Source: Sycobia sp. Sy_11 | Lineage: Eukaryota > Arthropoda > Insecta > Hymenoptera > Epichrysomallidae | NCBI GenBank assembly: GCA_018907035.1 | Contig: JACCIC010000150.1 | Span: forward strand, 816,001-880,000 | Reading direction: 5' to 3' | DNA: 64,000 bases | Shown: positions 61,206 to 64,000 of the stretch, piece after piece | Numbering within the stretch: the stretch's first letter is position 1 | Layout of the letters: every line of letters starts with the position of its first letter | Notes under the pieces: model-generated | Databases searched by the model: none | Told to the model about the DNA's origin: nothing | The model's input: the letters and a program-made list of their open reading frames with translations, nothing else | Position numbers and translations under genes: made by a program

Positions 61206-62254
61206 ATATTATTGATTGATAAAATTATGAACAGTACAAACTGCAATAATATATACGAAATAAAAATATTTCGATACCCCGCACTTCACTATATATATAT
61301 ATATATACACGCGCCGTCACGCCTTGTGCTCAGCAGAACTTCCCCCCCCCCCTATTTTTCGTCCCGCACACGAGCCGAGTACGAGGCCAAGAACTAAGGA
61401 ACCAATATTCTATTACATTTAACGCAAAATATTTTATCGAACGAACAAAAATTACAGAACAACAATAATTTTTTTTTCTACTGGCTATTATGACATGCCA
61501 TTTTTAGTTTATTAAACAAGTAAAATGTTCCACACGGAGAGGGATTTGACTATGCTAGAGTATACTGTGTTGACATTATTGCTGTATATTAATATTATAT
61601 ATTGTACTTGCATCAGCTATATAATACAATATTATAAGATTAACTGTTACAAAAAGAAAAAGAAAAAAAAATATTTACATATAGTATAAACGTGTAAACT
61701 AGTATTAGAATCGTCTCAAATTTCTTAGTCAGAGAGTAGGCTTAAGGAATCTATTTTCACATAGCCAAAATTCTCCCAGTACAAGTGAAAGGGTCATTTA
61801 TATATACCAAAGACATATTATCTAGAGAAATTTATATAAAATAATAGATTAATTTCCTTTATTTAGTATATTGTTAGATAGTAATGAAATTTTGAAATTA
61901 CCATGTTTTTTTTTTAGAAAAAAATTTATTAAAATTTGATAGTATAGATTATATGAATGCTTTGGTTATTAATTATTTGAATTCAGTTTGAAACCTTTTT
62001 ATATAAAAATTAAGTCTATTTGAATATAAAAAAAAAAAAATGTTTATAAATGAAAGGTGTCAACAAAGATGTTTATATAATTATAAACTTTGTTTGTTCC
62101 GTATGTTGTAATGTGTGTTTGTTTACTTATGGTACAGAGCTAATGTAACAAATGCTATAAAAAAAAAAAAAATTTTAGTTGACTTGTTTAAAATAAATTA
62201 TTTAGATTTAAAATAAGAAATGTATATCTATTGTATAACAATTTAATTTTAAGA
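61206..62254. other. AT-rich sequence before LTR
   Basis: No coding sequence was recognised. A short TA run lies at 61291-61308, a 12-C run at 61344-61355, and several poly(A/T) runs follow. Confidence 0.4.
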
Positions 62255-63400
62255 TGTTGCGACGAGACAATAGTCTCGCGCAGAAATTTTAATATTTGTA
62301 ATAAGTCGCGAAGTCGTGAGCGGCGCGGCGCGGCGAAGGGGGAGCGCCGAAGGCTTCGTGGCGCGGCGCGGCTCGGGGATAAAGCGCCGGCAGCGGAGAG
62401 GAGGAGCGAGCGCTCTCTGGCCGCAGGCGGCTCGAAGAGCGGCGGCGAGCGATAATTCGCGAATCAATTCGCGAATTCTCGCAAGCGGCGACGGCGCTGC
62501 CCAAAACTACGGCGCGGTACAGTGCGGTAAGGGGAGAGCGAGCGCTCTCTCCTAATTCTCAAATAGAGCCGCACTGACTGCGAAAATTCAGTGTGCCAGC
62601 GACCTCGAAACTGGCTTTTCGAGGGGGACCTGTCGTCGGCGCGATAGCGGGCGACAAGTCTCCGCACACTCGGGGCGAGACGCGAAAAACGAAATAAATA
62701 ATAATTAAAACTTTGTAAATTTTAAATTAGAAATAAATTATTTAAAATTATGTGCATCATAAAATAAATTTATTTTATGATATAATTTGTTTATTTTGTT
62801 ACAGCGGATAATGGCGACAAAGCGGGCGTTAGAGAAACGGCTGATAACTAAGAGCCTTTTATTATTAATTATTTTATTATTGTCATTATTATTAAGTTTT
62901 TTTTTGTTTATAAATTTTTGTTAATTTTCTTTTTTTTGTTAAATAAATTTATTTAATATTTAACCAAATTTAAACTTATTTCAGTTTCCCAAATCCAGCA
63001 ACGAAAGAAATAAAATGGTAAATAAATTTAATAAAAATTCAATTCAAACTCTGGCGGGTTGAGCGAGAGTGAGAATTGGATTTTCGCGGGTACGCGTGTA
63101 CTAGAACAAACTTGGTGGCGGGTTGATCGACCAAGGGCCTAGGCGTGTTGAGCGTGGGCCAAAGTACAGTACACACCGTAAAAATTAAAACAAATATCCT
63201 TGCACAAACGAACCTAGTGGCGCGTTGAGCGACTAAGGGCCGAGGCGGGTTGAGCCGGAGCCATTCGTTTATGCAAGTTAAAACGAATTGAACATAGCCT
63301 TTGGTGGGGTGAGAAGAACCCGATGGCGTGCTGAGCGATCGGGGCCGAGGCGCGTTGAGCCGGAGCACGAACTAGCCCACACCAAAGTGCTCATGTTACA
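62255..63400 (+). repeat. 5' LTR of a gypsy-like element (about 1.15 kb)
   Basis: Proposed limits TGTTGCGACGAG (62255) to ...CATGTTACA (63400), giving TG...CA ends with the primer-binding site immediately after. The first 430 bases are strongly GC-rich, with a CGAGAC/GTCTCG hairpin near 62261-62278. The last 350 bases contain a family of repeats built on GTTGAGCG and GGGCCGAGGCG (near 63055, 63116, 63219 and 63320). The 5' boundary is less certain than the 3' one. Confidence 0.6.
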
Positions 63401-63415
63401 TGGCGCCCGAACAGG
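63401..63415 (+). promoter_or_regulatory. Primer-binding site for tRNA-Lys
   Basis: TGGCGCCCGAACAGG directly follows the LTR end. It is complementary to the 3' end of lysine tRNA, a common primer for reverse transcription in LTR retroelements. Confidence 0.9.
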
Positions 63416-63515
63416 CGAATTTCATGGACACAGTCGTGCTTATTAATACTATTTAATCTAAAAATTTTAAAAATCCTTATTAAATTTTGAATTTTGATTT
63501 ATTGAACGGAATTAT

Positions 63516-64000
63516 TTGCTGGATGGGATATATAGAGTAGATAGCAATATTGTCAATAGTGGAATAAAAACAATGAAGGTCTCGTGGATATATAAACTTC
63601 GTAGGGAGCAGTTGCTTATAGAGTTAGCAAAATTCGAGTTAAGTCTAGACGGTAATGTTGTTCAACTCCGGCAGAGATTAGTACGATATGTAAGTCAAAA
63701 TCCGGAATTTTTTAATGATAAGCCAGACGACGCGCCGGATTACGTAGAAGAGCACGACAGGACGGCCGATGAGTAGCAATTGCTCACCGAGAAATTGCAA
63801 AATACATCGTCTCCACTATTAGGAGAAAGTAATGTACTTCCAACACCGAATCAAATTATGGCGAATATTCCCGTTAATCCGGCGGCAAAAATAGCCGACC
63901 AGATGAGGAAATGGATTTGCCATTTCGACGGGAAAAATGTTCACGCATTCCTGGAAAGAGTTTCGGAATTGCGTGCCGTCTACGGCCTAACAGACGCACA
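63516..64000 (+). pseudogene. Gypsy-like gag, 5' part (runs off the window)
   Basis: The reading starts at ATG 63516. A SAP-like helix-loop-helix motif follows (LRREQLLIELAKFELSLDG, LRQRLVRYV), seen in some insect gypsy gags. An in-frame TAG at 63774-63776 interrupts it, after which the same frame continues to the window edge (KIADQMRKWICHFDGKNVHA; RVSELRAVYG), which looks like the start of the capsid domain. Whether the stop is decay or a natural readthrough/ORF boundary cannot be told here. Confidence 0.75.

Noticed and set aside
62249..62667. Overlapping Arg/Ala-rich ORFs
   Set aside because: The GC-rich LTR sequence depletes stops in many frames; no family resemblance.

Overview
This looks like a stretch of an AT-rich insect nuclear genome: intron-containing genes with short GT-AG introns, many mariner, BEL/Pao and Ty3/gypsy elements, and no operons or bacterial signals. 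The protein matches and the transposon mix suggest a hymenopteran (ant, bee or wasp), but that is inference. Coordinates for the three host genes come from splice junctions worked out by hand; each sums to a whole number of codons.

Host genes. (1) Marf, the mitofusin GTPase, + strand, ten coding exons from 2595 to 6734 (759 codons). Intron 4 holds a possible in-frame 21-nt microexon. (2) The OSCP (subunit O) gene of mitochondrial ATP synthase, - strand, four coding exons from 8578 down to 7447 (207 codons), convergent with Marf. Two mitochondrial-protein genes therefore lie tail to tail. (3) XNP/ATRX, a SNF2-family chromatin remodeler, - strand, thirteen coding exons from 39730 down to 29367 (1351 codons). 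Its last two exons are split off by a 4.6-kb intron that holds a dead mariner and a 474-bp foldback with 199-bp arms.

Repeats. From 9.2 to 14.6 kb lies a decayed BEL/Pao retrotransposon (gag, protease, RT/RNase H, integrase). From 16.7 to 26.1 kb there are three mariner copies or fossils; one carries a tRNA-derived SINE with a 10-bp target duplication. A second SINE copy sits at 40.6 kb, followed by a broken non-LTR retrotransposon (40.8-42.7 kb).

From 44 kb to the end the window is mostly LTR retroelements: a gypsy remnant (44.3-46.4 kb), a larger gypsy element (46.9-54.8 kb), a decayed second BEL/Pao copy (57.2-58.5 kb), a partial copy of the larger gypsy element's 3' region (60.5-61.2 kb), and the 5' end of another gypsy-like element (LTR, lysine-tRNA primer site, SAP-like gag; 62.3 kb to the edge). 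The larger gypsy element is split by a complete 1286-bp mariner in pol.

Most interesting. Just after integrase in the gypsy element at 46.9-54.8 kb there is an intact 172-codon ORF resembling a second retropepsin, with Asn where the catalytic Asp should be. It is preceded by a TATA box and an arthropod initiator at canonical spacing. A second accessory ORF (proline-rich, with a conserved basic/Cys tail) follows and recurs in the 60.7-kb copy. This 3' accessory cassette, with an apparent promoter of its own, is the best candidate for something undescribed.
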